From the NCBI GenBank assembly GCA_017881265.1, contig JADGRA010000014.1:1-64000 (forward strand): a stretch of DNA of 64,000 bases, written 5' to 3'. The stretch is from Myxococcaceae bacterium (GTDB lineage: Bacteria; Myxococcota; Myxococcia; Myxococcales; Myxococcaceae). This document shows, one piece after another, positions 52,232-62,331 of the stretch; within the stretch, counting starts at the first letter, position 1, and every line of letters starts with the position of its first letter. Below the pieces are notes generated by a model. That model searched no databases. It saw nothing but the letters and a program-made list of their open reading frames with translations, and was not told the origin of the DNA. Both the position numbers and the translations under genes were made by a program.

Positions 52232-53083
52232 ATGGCTCCACCGAGGGCGCATCCCTCCCCTTCGGACAACGCAGCGCGGCTCGCGCCAGGTCAAGGACGA
52301 GTCGTCTTCGCTCGGGTCGACGGCGCCACAGCCCTCGTCTCCTCCGCGGCAGCAAGCCCGCTTCAAATCCTCTCCCCCCGGCGCCGGGGGACATCGGCCT
52401 GGGCCGTGCTGTCCAGTCACGGCGGCGGGCTTGTCTCCGGAGACCAGATTGCCCTTTCTGTCGAGGTCGGAAACGGAGCTGCTGGGCTCGTCACCACGCA
52501 GGCCGAGGGGAAGGTCTACCGGTCGGCCGTGCGGAGCCAGTCCCGTGTGGAGGCGCGTGTCCGGGCCGATGGCCTTCTTGCCTTCCTCCCCGACGCGGTC
52601 TCGTGCTTCTCGGGCGCGCGGTACGCGCAAGCCCAGCGGTTCACGCTCGAGCCGAACGCCAGCCTTCTCTTCGTTGACGCCATCACGGCCGGCCGTACCG
52701 CGCGCGGCGAGTGTTGGGCCCTGGAAGAATACGTCAGCAGCAACGAGGTCACGACGGGCGGTGCACTGCTCCTGAGGGATGCCCTGGAACTCGGCCCGGG
52801 CGGTGTGCCACTGGCTGAGCGAATGGGCCCATTCCAAGTCTTCGCCTTGGCGGTCGTCATTGGGCCGGCGTTCACCGTTGCTGCGCACAGTTTGCTGCAG
52901 CAGGTGTCGAGCGCGGCCGCGGAACGTCGGTCCGCGCTCAGGGTGACCGCGAGTCCGCTCGCGGACGGGGTTCTCTTACGCTACGGCGCTGAGCGAGTCG
53001 AGGACCTCGGGACGGCGCTTCGAAACCACTTCTCGTTTCTCTCAACCCACCTCGGCGAAGATCCGTTTTCCCGAAGGTGGTGA
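52232..53083 (+). CDS. ureD: Urease accessory protein UreD
   Basis: This 283-residue protein is called from ATG 52232, which gives the normal family length; the frame extends upstream, and GTG 52211 is another option. UreD features: [70 protein letters not shown] and [11 protein letters not shown]. UreD binds the apo-urease and, with UreF and UreG, forms the complex that delivers nickel and CO2. It is the first gene of the urease operon. Confidence 0.88.
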   Translation: MAPPRAHPSPSDNAARLAPGQGRVVFARVDGATALVSSAAASPLQILSPRRRGTSAWAVLSSHGGGLVSGDQIALSVEVGNGAAGLVTTQAEGKVYRSAVRSQSRVEARVRADGLLAFLPDAVSCFSGARYAQAQRFTLEPNASLLFVDAITAGRTARGECWALEEYVSSNEVTTGGALLLRDALELGPGGVPLAERMGPFQVFALAVVIGPAFTVAAHSLLQQVSSAAAERRSALRVTASPLADGVLLRYGAERVEDLGTALRNHFSFLSTHLGEDPFSRRW

Positions 53084-53094
53084 CCGGAGGTCCC

Positions 53095-53865
53095 ATGCAC
53101 CTGACACCCCGCGAACTCGACAAGCTCACGCTCCACCAAGCGGGGTTCCTCGCCCAGAAGCGTCTCGCCAGAGGCCTTCGCCTCAACCATCCGGAAGCGG
53201 CAGCCCTTATCGCAACGCAAATTCTCGAGCTCATTCGCGACGGTCGCCGCGTGGCGGAGTTGATGGACCTTGGCCGGCAAATGCTGGGCCGCCGACAGGT
53301 GCTGGCGGGGGTGCCAGACCTGCTGGGCGAGGTTCAGGTGGAGGGCACGTTCCCCGACGGGACCAAGCTCGTCACGGTGCACCACCCCATCGCCTCCGAG
53401 GACGGCGACCTCGGGCTCGCGCTGTACGGAACTTTTCTCCCGGTGCCGGACCTGTCTCGCTTCGAGAAGGCCGAGGAGGACTCGGGGGCTCGCGAGCCCG
53501 GCGCCGTCTATGCGGCGGCGGGAACCCTCGAGCTCAACGCCGGGCGTCCCGTCACCACGGTTCGGGTGACCAGCCTCGCCGACCGACCCATCCAGGTCGG
53601 TAGCCACTATCACTTCATCGAGGCCAATCCGTATTTGCAGTTCGACCGGCGAAAGGCCTACGGCAAGCGCCTCGACATCCCCGCTGGAATGGCTGTGCGT
53701 TTCGAGCCGGGCGAGAGCAAGACCGTCCAGCTGGTCCCCATTGCCGGCAACCAGACCATCCGGGGTGGCAACGCCCTTGCGAGCGGACCCGTCTCAGAGG
53801 CGGGTCTCGCCGCCGCGCTGGAGCGCGTCCGGACCCTCGGCTTCGCGCACCGGGAGGAGGACTGA
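53095..53865 (+). CDS. ureAB: Urease gamma-beta subunit fusion
   Basis: This 256-residue protein starts at ATG 53095, with GGAGG 8 bp upstream. Residues 1-100 are the gamma subunit ([60 protein letters not shown]). Residues about 145-250 are the beta subunit ([60 protein letters not shown]). A 40-residue linker joins them. The same fused arrangement occurs in Helicobacter UreA. It ends 3 bp before ureC. Confidence 0.92.
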   Translation: MHLTPRELDKLTLHQAGFLAQKRLARGLRLNHPEAAALIATQILELIRDGRRVAELMDLGRQMLGRRQVLAGVPDLLGEVQVEGTFPDGTKLVTVHHPIASEDGDLGLALYGTFLPVPDLSRFEKAEEDSGAREPGAVYAAAGTLELNAGRPVTTVRVTSLADRPIQVGSHYHFIEANPYLQFDRRKAYGKRLDIPAGMAVRFEPGESKTVQLVPIAGNQTIRGGNALASGPVSEAGLAAALERVRTLGFAHREED

Positions 53866-53868
53866 GTC

Positions 53869-55584
53869 ATGCCGCGAACGATGGAGCGCCGGCACTATGC
53901 CGAGATTTACGGTCCCACCACGGGGGACCGGGTCCGACTTGGCGACACCGACCTCATCCTCGAGGTGGAACGGGATTTCGGCACCCCGGGCGACGAATGC
54001 ATGTTCGGTGGGGGCAAGGTGCTCCGGGAGGGAATGGGGCAAGCGGCCGGCGTGGATGATCGCGGCGCCCTCGACTGCGTCATCACCAACGCCTTGGTCC
54101 TCGACTACTCAGGCATCTACAAGGCCGACATCGGCGTGAAGGGCGGTCGCATCGCCGGCATCGGCAAAGCGGGAAACCCGGACGTCATGGCGGGCGTGAG
54201 CCCGAGCATGGTCGTGGGCGTCACGACGGAGTGCATCGCCGGCGAGGGGCTCATCCTCACGGCCGGGGGCATCGACAGCCACATCCATTTCATCAGTCCG
54301 CAGCAGGCTGAGGAGGCCATCGCGAGCGGCGTGACGACCTTCATTGGTGGTGGCACCGGTCCAGCAACGGGCACGTGTGCCACGACCTGTACACCGGGGG
54401 CCTTCTTCATCGAGCGGATGCTGCAGGCGACCGACGGCTTGCCGCTGAACATCGGGCTCCTCGGCAAGGGGAATACGTCGCTTCCCGAAGGGCTGTCTGA
54501 GCAAATCCTCGCTGGCGCCGTAGGTCTCAAGCTTCACGAGGACTGGGGGACCACGCCCGCAGCCATCGACGCGTGCCTTCGTGTCGCAGACGCGGAGGAC
54601 GTTCAGGTGGCCATCCACACGGATACGCTGAACGAGTCGAGCTGCGCCGAGCACACCATCGCCGCGTTCCGCGGCCGCACCATCCACACCTTCCACAGCG
54701 AGGGCGCTGGCGGTGGTCACGCGCCGGACATCCTCCGGGTCTGTGGCGAACCGAACGTCCTGCCGTCTTCAACCAACCCGACCCGCCCGTTCACGGTGAA
54801 CACGCTGGACGAGCACCTCGACATGCTGATGGTGTGCCACCACCTCGACCCCGCCATCCCGGAGGACGTGGCGTTTGCGGAGAGTCGCATCCGAGGCGAG
54901 ACCATCGCTGCGGAGGACATCCTTCACGACCTGGGAGCGATCTCCATGATGTCGAGTGACTCCCAGGCCATGGGTCGCGTCGGAGAGGTGGTGACCCGCA
55001 CCTGGCAGACAGCCGACAAGATGCGGCGACAACGGGGCCGCCTCCCCGAAGACACCGGCGACAACGACAATTTCCGCATCCGCCGCTTCGTGGCCAAGTA
55101 CACGATTAATCCCGCCATCGCCCACGGAATCTCCCACCAGGTCGGTTCGGTGGAGGTGGGGAAACTCGCGGATCTCGTCCTTTGGAAGCCAGCCTTCTTC
55201 GGGGCCAAACCGGAGATGGTGATGAAGGGCGGCGTCATCGCCTGGGCGCAAATGGGCGACCCCAATGCCTCCATTCCGACCCCTCAACCCGTTCGCATGC
55301 GGCCGATGTTCGGCAGCTTCGGAAGGGCGGTCGGTGCCACTTCCCTCGCTTTCGTTTCGCGGGCCTGCGCCGAGGGCGGCGTCGCAGCGCGCTATGGACT
55401 CACGAAGCAGATCGAGCCGGTGAGAAAATGCCGGGGGCTGGGCAAACGCGACATGCGCCTCAACGACACGCTGCCGAAAATCGAGGTTGACCCGGAGACC
55501 TACGAAGTTCGGTCAGATGGCGTTCTGTTGACTTGCGCACCCGCAGTTTGGCTTCCGCTCGCGCAGCGATATTTCCTCTTCTGA
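53869..55584 (+). CDS. ureC: Urease alpha (catalytic) subunit
   Basis: This 571-residue protein starts at ATG 53869 with GGAGGAGG upstream. All active-site residues can be seen. H138/H140 ([12 protein letters not shown]) and the carbamylated Lys K221 ([14 protein letters not shown]) bind nickel, as do H250 ([11 protein letters not shown]), H276 ([16 protein letters not shown]) and the Asp in [16 protein letters not shown]. The flap Cys-His is in MVCHHLD. Length is standard. It hydrolyses urea to ammonia and carbamate with two Ni2+. Confidence 0.96.
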   Translation: MPRTMERRHYAEIYGPTTGDRVRLGDTDLILEVERDFGTPGDECMFGGGKVLREGMGQAAGVDDRGALDCVITNALVLDYSGIYKADIGVKGGRIAGIGKAGNPDVMAGVSPSMVVGVTTECIAGEGLILTAGGIDSHIHFISPQQAEEAIASGVTTFIGGGTGPATGTCATTCTPGAFFIERMLQATDGLPLNIGLLGKGNTSLPEGLSEQILAGAVGLKLHEDWGTTPAAIDACLRVADAEDVQVAIHTDTLNESSCAEHTIAAFRGRTIHTFHSEGAGGGHAPDILRVCGEPNVLPSSTNPTRPFTVNTLDEHLDMLMVCHHLDPAIPEDVAFAESRIRGETIAAEDILHDLGAISMMSSDSQAMGRVGEVVTRTWQTADKMRRQRGRLPEDTGDNDNFRIRRFVAKYTINPAIAHGISHQVGSVEVGKLADLVLWKPAFFGAKPEMVMKGGVIAWAQMGDPNASIPTPQPVRMRPMFGSFGRAVGATSLAFVSRACAEGGVAARYGLTKQIEPVRKCRGLGKRDMRLNDTLPKIEVDPETYEVRSDGVLLTCAPAVWLPLAQRYFLF

Positions 55585-55592
55585 GCCTTCCA

Positions 55593-56252
55593 ATGGATGA
55601 CTGGACCCTTTGGCAGCTGGCCGACTCGGCATTCCCGTCCGGTGGCTTCGCCCACTCGGCCGGCCTGGAGGCGGCCCTACAACTGGGCCAGGTGGTGGGC
55701 CCCAACGGTCTCGAGAGTTTCGTCAGGCGCAGCCTCTGGCAGGCCGGCGCCTTCGCGTTGCCCATCCTCACCGAAGCTCACTCCCAGCCCGAGGCCATCG
55801 ACCGAATCGACCGTCTGTGCGATGCGATGACAACGAACCACGTCGCCAACCACGCTAGCCGGGCCCAAGGCCAGGCCCTCCTGCGCGCTGCTGCCGCCGC
55901 CTTTCCCGCGGCACTCGGCGAACTTGCCTCCCACGTCCGGCTGGAGCGTCTGCCAGGCCATTTGGCTCCCATCGCCGGCGCGGTGTTCCGGAAGCTCGGC
56001 ATCTCGCAAGTTCAGGCACAACGGCTCTTCCTCTTCCTCATCCTGCGTGGCCTGGTGTCGTCCGGGGTCCGGCTCGGGCTGGTCGGCCCCCTCGGGGGAC
56101 AGGCCATCGAAGCGCGTGCCCCCGCGACAGCAGAGCGGGTGCTCGCCGAATGCGGGAACCGAGGGCTCGACGACGCGGCTCAGGTCGACCCATTGCTAGA
56201 CCTGTTGCAAGGTCACCAGGAGCGTCTTTACTCACGCCTCTTCCAGAGTTGA
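55593..56252 (+). CDS. ureF: Urease accessory protein UreF
   Basis: This 219-residue protein starts at ATG 55593. UreF features: [57 protein letters not shown] and [20 protein letters not shown]. UreF forms a complex with UreD and gates UreG GTPase activity. The gene lies 8 bp after ureC and 2 bp before ureG. No ureE lies between them or elsewhere in the window. Confidence 0.9.
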   Translation: MDDWTLWQLADSAFPSGGFAHSAGLEAALQLGQVVGPNGLESFVRRSLWQAGAFALPILTEAHSQPEAIDRIDRLCDAMTTNHVANHASRAQGQALLRAAAAAFPAALGELASHVRLERLPGHLAPIAGAVFRKLGISQVQAQRLFLFLILRGLVSSGVRLGLVGPLGGQAIEARAPATAERVLAECGNRGLDDAAQVDPLLDLLQGHQERLYSRLFQS

Positions 56253-56254
56253 CG

Positions 56255-56968
56255 ATGAACTTCCCAGCCATGCACTTCCATTCGGGCGGCCACCTCGGCG
56301 GTGCAGGCCAGTTCCACGAGCGCGAGCAGCCAAGCGCCCTTCGCGACATCAGCAGACGCGCCTTCACGGTTGGCATCGGAGGCCCCGTCGGCAGCGGCAA
56401 GACGGCGCTTGCGCTGGCCTTGTGCCGTCTGCTCCGCGATTCGCTGTCCCTTGGCGTCGTCACCAACGACATCTTCACCCGCGAGGATGCCGAGTTCCTT
56501 CTCCGCAACCAGGCGCTGCCACCGGAACGCATCCGGGCCGTCGAGACTGGTGGATGCCCGCACGCCGCCATCCGCGAGGACGTCTCGGCGAACCTGCTCG
56601 CACTCGAAACTCTCACCGAGCAGCACCACCCGGACCTTCTCTTCATCGAGTCGGGAGGAGACAACTTGGCGGCGCATTTCAGTCGGGAGCTCGCGGACTA
56701 CACGCTGTACGTCATCGATGTCGCCGGAGGGGACAAAATCCCCCGCAAGGGCGGTCCGGGCATTACCCAGTCGGACCTCCTGGTCATCAACAAGACCGAC
56801 CTGGCCGCCGCAGTTGGTGCTGATTTGAGCGTCATGGAACGAGACGCAAAGCGGATGCGGGGGGACGGCCCGTTCGTCTTCGCGCAGGTCGCGCGGGGAG
56901 TGGGCGTGGACGCCATTGGCGAACACGTGCTGCACGCCTGGCGCCATGCGGTGGGAGAGGCACACTAG
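56255..56968 (+). CDS. ureG: Urease accessory GTPase UreG
   Basis: This 237-residue protein starts at ATG 56255. The SIMIBI GTPase motifs are P-loop [33 protein letters not shown], the metal-binding Cys-Pro-His in [30 protein letters not shown] and NKTDL. The N-terminal 30 residues are His-rich ([16 protein letters not shown]), which could bind nickel and partly replace the absent UreE. It is the last gene of the operon. Confidence 0.93.
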   Translation: MNFPAMHFHSGGHLGGAGQFHEREQPSALRDISRRAFTVGIGGPVGSGKTALALALCRLLRDSLSLGVVTNDIFTREDAEFLLRNQALPPERIRAVETGGCPHAAIREDVSANLLALETLTEQHHPDLLFIESGGDNLAAHFSRELADYTLYVIDVAGGDKIPRKGGPGITQSDLLVINKTDLAAAVGADLSVMERDAKRMRGDGPFVFAQVARGVGVDAIGEHVLHAWRHAVGEAH

Positions 56969-57149
56969 CCAGCACGCCCGAAAGAGTCTCAGCGCCCACC
57001 AAGCGACTTACAAAGAAACACTCGCCTCAGCAGAGATTCCGCACTGGCGCGACTGGACCGGACGTTTCAACATGCCAGCAGCGAGGCTGCGCTGATTCCT
57101 GTCGTTGGGGCCTTCGTTGTCCCTATGGATGGCGCCGGAATCCCCTAGA

Positions 57150-58197
57150 GTGACGTTCCGCGTGTCCCCTGCCCCGGATACCCGAACGCTGCAGTCCCGT
57201 CTCGCGCTACCCATTGCGGTGCTGCTGACGACGCACTTTGTGGGGCTCGTCGGGTACCGCTGGCTGTGGCGCGACGTTGGTGGAACGTGGATGGACGCCC
57301 TGTTCATGACATTCACCACGGTGTCGACCATCGGCTTCGGCGAGGTCAAGGCTCTTGACACCGCGGATCGGCTCTTCACGATGGGCATCGCGGTCGCCGG
57401 CATCGGGGCACTCTTCTACACATTCTCCGTCGGCCTCGACCACCTCACCAGCGATGCCGTTCGTTCAGCCCGCAGGAGGCGCAGGATGCAGACGCGCATT
57501 GACAAGTTGAACGGCCACTGCGTGCTGGCCGGCTTTGGCCGGGTCGGACGGGAAGCTGCGCATGAGCTTCGGCAAGCCGGGACGCCGGTGGTCGTCCTCG
57601 ACCTTTCAGCCGAGACGGTGGCCACAGCGGTGAATGCCGACTTTCTCGGCCTTGCCGGAGACGCGACCGACGACCAACTTCTGCAGGCAGCCGGTGTCGT
57701 GCGGGCTCGCGGGCTGATCGTGACCACAGCAAATGACGCGACAAACCTCTATGTCATCCTCTCGGCGCGGCTGCTGAATCCGGGACTGTTCATCGTCTCC
57801 CACGCGGTCGACGACGCGACGGTGCCCAAGTTGCTCCCGCGCTGGAGCCAATCGCGCCATCAGCCCCTACGCCATCGGCAGGCGACGACTCGCCCATCTC
57901 ATTCACAGCCCGCGTGTGGTCGACTTCTTCGAGACAGCACTTCACCGTGGCCAGCAGGCGCTCCGTGTTGCAGACCTCGAATTCCCATCAAGCGCCGCCG
58001 GGCGGACGGTGCAGTGGTTGCTCGCATCGGGTGGCACGGGGGCGACCGTGCTGGCGGTGCTCCGGGCGGACCGCGTTCTGCCATCACCTGCAGCAGACTT
58101 CTCGCTGCTGGCCGAGGACCACGTTCTCGTCCTGGGAACCGAACTGCAGGTGGAAGCCATCGAGCGCACAGTGAATCAAGCCCCGACGAAGGCGTGA
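57150..58197 (+). pseudogene. K+ channel-TrkA protein with frameshift
   Basis: The frame from GTG 57150 encodes two membrane helices and an ion-channel pore (FMTFTTVSTIGFGEVK, a TIGFG filter). A TrkA-N (RCK) domain follows (GHCVLAGFGRVGREAAHELR). At CTCCC (57834-57838) one extra base moves the rest to the +1 frame, where RAGANRAISPYAIGRRRLAH and a TrkA-C domain (LLASGGTGATVLAVLR, then LLAEDHVLVLGT) continue to a stop at 58197. Without the extra base the protein would have about 349 residues and be complete. This is either a fresh frameshift mutation or a sequencing error. Confidence 0.75.
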
Positions 58198-58275
58198 GGC
58201 TGGTGCTCCGGAACGCTGCCTCGGATGGCCCTCGCCAGTCGAGGCTTTGCCGGCGGGGGAATTGTCGGCCTCGCC

Positions 58276-59595
58276 TCAGTCCGCCAGGGCGAGGCTCTTC
58301 TCGCGTAGCGCGACGCGCTCTCGGACGAAGTTGATGTGCTGCTTCAAGTGGTAGAGGCTTTGGGTGACCTTGGCCGGGACCCGCAGCCGATTGGCGTTGG
58401 CTTCCAGTTCGTCAATGCGCGCCGCCAAGGCCGCGCCGCTCGCGCCCGGGGCGAGGCGGTCGCATTCCGTTTCCAGCAGCTTGAGCTGCCCGTACAGACC
58501 GAGGACCCTTCGCTCCATGGCCCGGAAGTAGAGGTCGGGCACGACTCGGAGGGCCGGAAACAGCAGCCCGAGGACCGGGATGAGCAGGACGAGGAGGCGC
58601 TCGACTAGCACCGCGAGCCAGAACGGGAGGTACCGGTGGAGAAACGGCGCTCCTGATTTGTAGAAATGTCGCGCATCGGGACTGAGTGGAACCCCCATCG
58701 GCTCGCCCGCGGGGAACTGGCCGGCCTGATGAAAGAGGGCCGGGCCGCTGTGGATTTCGGAAGCGGCCTCGAGCAACAAGTACTGAACGGCCGGATGCAG
58801 GTCCTTCCGAATCAATAGACTGGTCTTCGGTGCGATGAGCGTAACGTCGGTCGCTGGTAAATTCCTTGCCAGGTCGCCAACGCCCATCGGAACGACGAGC
58901 TTCGTCAGGTTGGGGTTGAGCGCGACATAGGCGTCGGCGCGAGGAAAGCTCGTCAGCCAGACTCTCGGGTCTCGAAGCAAGCGCCTTACCACGGGCGCGT
59001 CCCAAGAGGCGTTGATGGCCAAGCCGTCGATACGTCCGCTGAGCAGCGCCTGTTCAGCCTCCTCGGGTAGGTAGGCCTCCAATTGCAGGCTGCGCGGGTC
59101 GAGCCCGAGCAGGGCCAGCAACTGCAACACCTGAAAGCGTGTCCCACTGCCCTCGGGTCCAATGGAGAAGCGCTTTCCGGCGATGTTAGCCATCGCCAAC
59201 GTTTGGCTGCCACCTCGCTGGAAGACCCACAGTGGCGAGTACATCAAGGTGCCGAGCGAGGCGAGGTCGGTGCTCTCGGCCTCGCTGACGACGCCAGATT
59301 CAACGAAGGCAACGCTCACGTCCGAGTGGGGGTCGCGGAGCTTGGCCAGGTTCTCGACGTCGCCCCCCGTCGCCAGAAGGCGGACCTTGATGCCATCCTT
59401 CGCGAGGAGTTGCTGGTAATGCTTTCCGAGCTCTGCGTATGCAGCGCCGTCCGGGCCTGTGGCCAGGGTGATGGTCCAGGGAGGCGCCGCCAGACGCGGG
59501 GCCAGAATCCAGATGGCGACCACGGTGACGACCGCCAGAATGCCGATGGCGACGTAACGCAGCTGTGTGTGGGGGACGAGGCGTGTCCGAGGCAT
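58276..59595 (-). CDS. TAXI-family TRAP solute-binding protein, membrane anchored
   Basis: This 439-residue protein starts at ATG 59595 (MPRTRLVPHTQLRY). An N-terminal helix (VAIGILAVVTVVAIWILAPR) anchors it. The TAXI-type binding domain covers about 40-330 (TITLATGPDGAAYAELGKHY, LATGGDVENLAKLRDPHSDV, FSIGPEGSGTRFQVLQLLAL). A second hydrophobic segment (FWLAVLVERLLVLLIPVLGL) and a coiled-coil C-terminus (ALAARIDELEANANRLRVPA) follow. TAXI proteins bind small anions for TRAP transporters, but no permease is adjacent. The double anchoring suggests a sensor or an orphan receptor. Confidence 0.8.
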   Translation of the reverse strand: MPRTRLVPHTQLRYVAIGILAVVTVVAIWILAPRLAAPPWTITLATGPDGAAYAELGKHYQQLLAKDGIKVRLLATGGDVENLAKLRDPHSDVSVAFVESGVVSEAESTDLASLGTLMYSPLWVFQRGGSQTLAMANIAGKRFSIGPEGSGTRFQVLQLLALLGLDPRSLQLEAYLPEEAEQALLSGRIDGLAINASWDAPVVRRLLRDPRVWLTSFPRADAYVALNPNLTKLVVPMGVGDLARNLPATDVTLIAPKTSLLIRKDLHPAVQYLLLEAASEIHSGPALFHQAGQFPAGEPMGVPLSPDARHFYKSGAPFLHRYLPFWLAVLVERLLVLLIPVLGLLFPALRVVPDLYFRAMERRVLGLYGQLKLLETECDRLAPGASGAALAARIDELEANANRLRVPAKVTQSLYHLKQHINFVRERVALREKSLALAD

Positions 59596-59945
59596 CACGG
59601 GGCGGAACTTACACAAGATGCTGGGTGGTTTGCGGCTCCGAGAAGAGCCCGTCGCTGCTGCGCCCCAATCCACCAGGCTCATCTCCGCGGGGGGAACCGG
59701 CTGTGCACTCGGATTTGCCCTGGGGTGTGGAGCGTCTTGAAATCCACGCGCTCGAAGTCCCGCTTGCCGCCAGGAACGGGGGCAACGAAGCGCAAGCGCT
59801 GAAAGGTCCGGTCCGTGATGAGCCTCACCGCGACATACTTGGCGCCCTCACGTTGGTGGGTGCCACGGCGGTCGGGCTGCCCCCTTTTTCGATTCCGGCC
59901 CGAAGTGCGGGCGATGCAGCTGCCCGAGGCAGTAGACTTCTGAAC

Positions 59946-60764
59946 GTGGCGTCCGCTGCTCCTGTGGCCAATTCAAGCGGCGCCGCCCTGGTGACGGGCG
60001 GCTGCTCGGGGATTGGCAAGGCCCTCGCTCACCGGCTCGCCCTTCGGGGCTACCCGCTGCTTCTCGTGAGCGAGCGCTCCGACCGGCTCGAGACCGCTGC
60101 CGCGGAGATTCGGACCGCCCATGGCGTGCTTGTCCACGTCCTCTGCCTCGACCTTGCCCGGCCGGACGCTGCGCAGGAACTCCACCGTCGCGTGCAGACC
60201 TTGGGACTGGAGGTGGATATTCTCGTCAACAATGCCGGCATCTTTTTTTTCGGCGAGGCTGCCGACGCCCCGACGGACCGGGCGAATGCGCTTTTGCAGC
60301 TGCAGGTGGTCACCCCTTCTCTCCTCTGCACGCTCTTCGGTCGAGAGATGCGGGAACGGGGGCGGGGCCACATTCTCATCGTCTCGAGCATCTCGGCCTG
60401 GCGCGACTTCCCGGGCATCGCCTACTACGGCAGCAGCAAGCGCTACCTGCGCGGGTTTGCCCGGGCCCTGCGCAGCGAGATGGGCGTTCACGGCGTTGGC
60501 GTCACGTGCCTCGCTCCGGGGCCGACGGCCACGGCGCTGTACGGCACCGCGCCGGAGACGTTGCGGCGCGGACGGCAACTCGGACTGTTCCTCGAACCAG
60601 AACGGGTCGCCGAGGTCGGCCTGCAAGCGCTGTTTGCTGGCCGTGCGGAATGCGTCCCAGGCATCATCAACCGTCTGCTCGCCCACGCTGCGGCGCTGAC
60701 GCCGCAGTGGGTGGTGGACACCATTCGCCGCCGCGCGTCGTGGCTGAGGGTTCCGCAGCGATGA
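59946..60764 (+). CDS. Short-chain dehydrogenase, COG0300-like
   Basis: This 272-residue classical SDR starts at GTG 59946; the frame is open further upstream, so the start is uncertain. Motifs: ALVTGGCSGIGKALAHRLAL, LCLDLARPDAAQEL, DILVNNAGIFFFG, the catalytic Ser in LIVSSISAWRDFPG and YYGSSK (YxxxK). It resembles the SDR of the sterol-type cluster (24669-25475) in type. The flavoprotein gene that follows overlaps its stop (ATGA), so the two are cotranslated. The substrate is unknown. Confidence 0.8.
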   Translation: MASAAPVANSSGAALVTGGCSGIGKALAHRLALRGYPLLLVSERSDRLETAAAEIRTAHGVLVHVLCLDLARPDAAQELHRRVQTLGLEVDILVNNAGIFFFGEAADAPTDRANALLQLQVVTPSLLCTLFGREMRERGRGHILIVSSISAWRDFPGIAYYGSSKRYLRGFARALRSEMGVHGVGVTCLAPGPTATALYGTAPETLRRGRQLGLFLEPERVAEVGLQALFAGRAECVPGIINRLLAHAAALTPQWVVDTIRRRASWLRVPQR

Positions 60765-61918
60765 GTCTGGCCTTCACGCCCTTCACGCTGGCCGGGCTCC
60801 AGCTGCGCAACCGTCTGGTGAAGCCAGCCACTTTCGAGGGGATGTGCCCTGGCGGCATGCCGTCGGAGGCGCTGGTCGAGCACCACCGGCGGGTGGCGGA
60901 GGGCGGTGCGGCGATGACCACGGTGGCCTACGCATCCATCTCGCCCGATGGGCGCAGTTACCCGACCCAGCTGCTGCTTCGACCGGACGCGGTCGCCGGG
61001 CTTCGCCGTCTCACCACCGCGGTGCACCGAGAGGGTGCGGCCGCCTCCCTTCAAATCGGCCATTGCGGCTACTTCGCCGACCGGCGCCTCGTCGGCGGGA
61101 GGCCCCTGGGGGCGTCACGTCGCTTCAACGCCTATGGACTCTCCTTCGCCCGCGCGATGACCGAGGCACAGCTCGAGCGCGTCATTGGCGACTTTGCGCA
61201 GGGGGCGCACATCGCCGCCGAGGCCGGCTTCGACGCCGTCGAGCTGCACTTTGGCCACGGGTACCTAGTCTCGCAGTTCCTCTCGCCCTACACGAATCGG
61301 CGTCGCGACCGATGGGGAGGCTCCCTCGAAAACAGGAGCCGCCTGGCGGTGGAGGTGTTGCGAGCGGTGCGGCGGGTGGCCCCGCGCCTGGTGGTGCTGG
61401 CGAAGGTGAATCTCCGTGACGGCTTCCCCGGTGGCTTGGAACTGGCCGAGTCGATGCAGGTGGCGCAGCACCTGGAAGCCGAGGGCATCGCAGGCCTGGT
61501 GCTCTCCGCCGGTTTCGTCTCCCGGACGCCGCTCTACATGCTGCGTGGTGAAGTTCCCCTTGGGCCGATGATGGCGGCGCAGGACCGCTGGTGGGCGAAG
61601 GCGGGCTTGTTTCTCTTCGGCAGGCTCTTCGTGAAGGCCTACCCCTTCGAGGAGGGCTTCTTGCTACCGGAGGCCCGGTACATGCGTGCCTCGGTGAAGC
61701 TGCCCCTCGTCCTGCTGGGTGGCATCAAGTCGCAAGTCACCATCGACCAGGCCCTGGGGGAGGGCTTCGAACTGCTGGGGATGGGACGGGCCCTTCTCCA
61801 CGACCCGGACTTGCCACGGAAGCTGGAAGCGGGCGCGGCCTCCCGCTCCGGCTGCACTCCCTGCAATGAATGCATCGCGGAAATGGACCGCGGGGGGGTG
61901 CGCTGCACCCGGCGGTGA
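60761..61918 (+). CDS. NADH:flavin oxidoreductase, old yellow enzyme family
   Basis: This 385-residue protein starts at ATG 60761 within the SDR stop. OYE motifs: FTLAGLQLRNRLVKPATFEG, LQIGHCGYFADRRLVGGRP, AGFDAVELHFGHGYLVSQFL, SPYTNRRRDRWGGSLENRSR and VLLGGIKS with LLGMGRALLHDPDLPRKL. The C-terminus has CTPCNEC, then a Cys ten residues later (RC). This matches the 4Fe-4S ligands of 2,4-dienoyl-CoA reductase-type members, but the FAD/NAD domain of those is absent. It should reduce an activated C=C bond with FMN. Coupling to an SDR suggests sequential reduction of an enone. Confidence 0.85.
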   Translation: MSLAFTPFTLAGLQLRNRLVKPATFEGMCPGGMPSEALVEHHRRVAEGGAAMTTVAYASISPDGRSYPTQLLLRPDAVAGLRRLTTAVHREGAAASLQIGHCGYFADRRLVGGRPLGASRRFNAYGLSFARAMTEAQLERVIGDFAQGAHIAAEAGFDAVELHFGHGYLVSQFLSPYTNRRRDRWGGSLENRSRLAVEVLRAVRRVAPRLVVLAKVNLRDGFPGGLELAESMQVAQHLEAEGIAGLVLSAGFVSRTPLYMLRGEVPLGPMMAAQDRWWAKAGLFLFGRLFVKAYPFEEGFLLPEARYMRASVKLPLVLLGGIKSQVTIDQALGEGFELLGMGRALLHDPDLPRKLEAGAASRSGCTPCNECIAEMDRGGVRCTRR

Positions 61919-62079
61919 CGCTTTCTCGAGCAAAGCCGCAGAATTTGCGCGGCCTTCCGATGGCATCCGTGAGAATGCTATTGAGAATCAACGGTGGCTC
62001 GCCCTTTGCTGGTGGCTGACTGAAGGCCTGCCCCTTTCGTCAACCCACGACTGGCCGGGCCGCAGACAGCGCGCACCCC

Positions 62080-62331
62080 ATGACCACCCTCCGAGACATG
62101 GCCCCGGGCAGCGATGCACGTGTGCAGAGCTTCTCGGCGGAACTGCCACCCGAGGTAAGCCGGCGGCTTCGGGAACTCGGCTTCGGCCAGGGGGACCTCG
62201 TGCGGTGTCTTCGGGTCGCGCCGCTTGGCGGACCGCGCGTCTACGCCGTTTCCGGCGCGGCCTTCGCGCTGGAGGCGGAGCTCGCCGAGCGAGTGGTGGT
62301 GCGCCTGGTGGACTCACATGACGACGGCTGA
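62080..62331 (+). CDS. feoA: Ferrous iron transport protein FeoA
   Basis: This 83-residue SH3-like protein starts at ATG 62080. Features: TLRDMAPGSDARVQSF, the conserved RRLRELGFGQGDLVRCLRVA and GPRVYAVSGAAFALEAELAE. FeoA is cytoplasmic and needed for FeoB activity. The feoB start overlaps its end by 14 bp. Confidence 0.88.
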   Translation: MTTLRDMAPGSDARVQSFSAELPPEVSRRLRELGFGQGDLVRCLRVAPLGGPRVYAVSGAAFALEAELAERVVVRLVDSHDDG

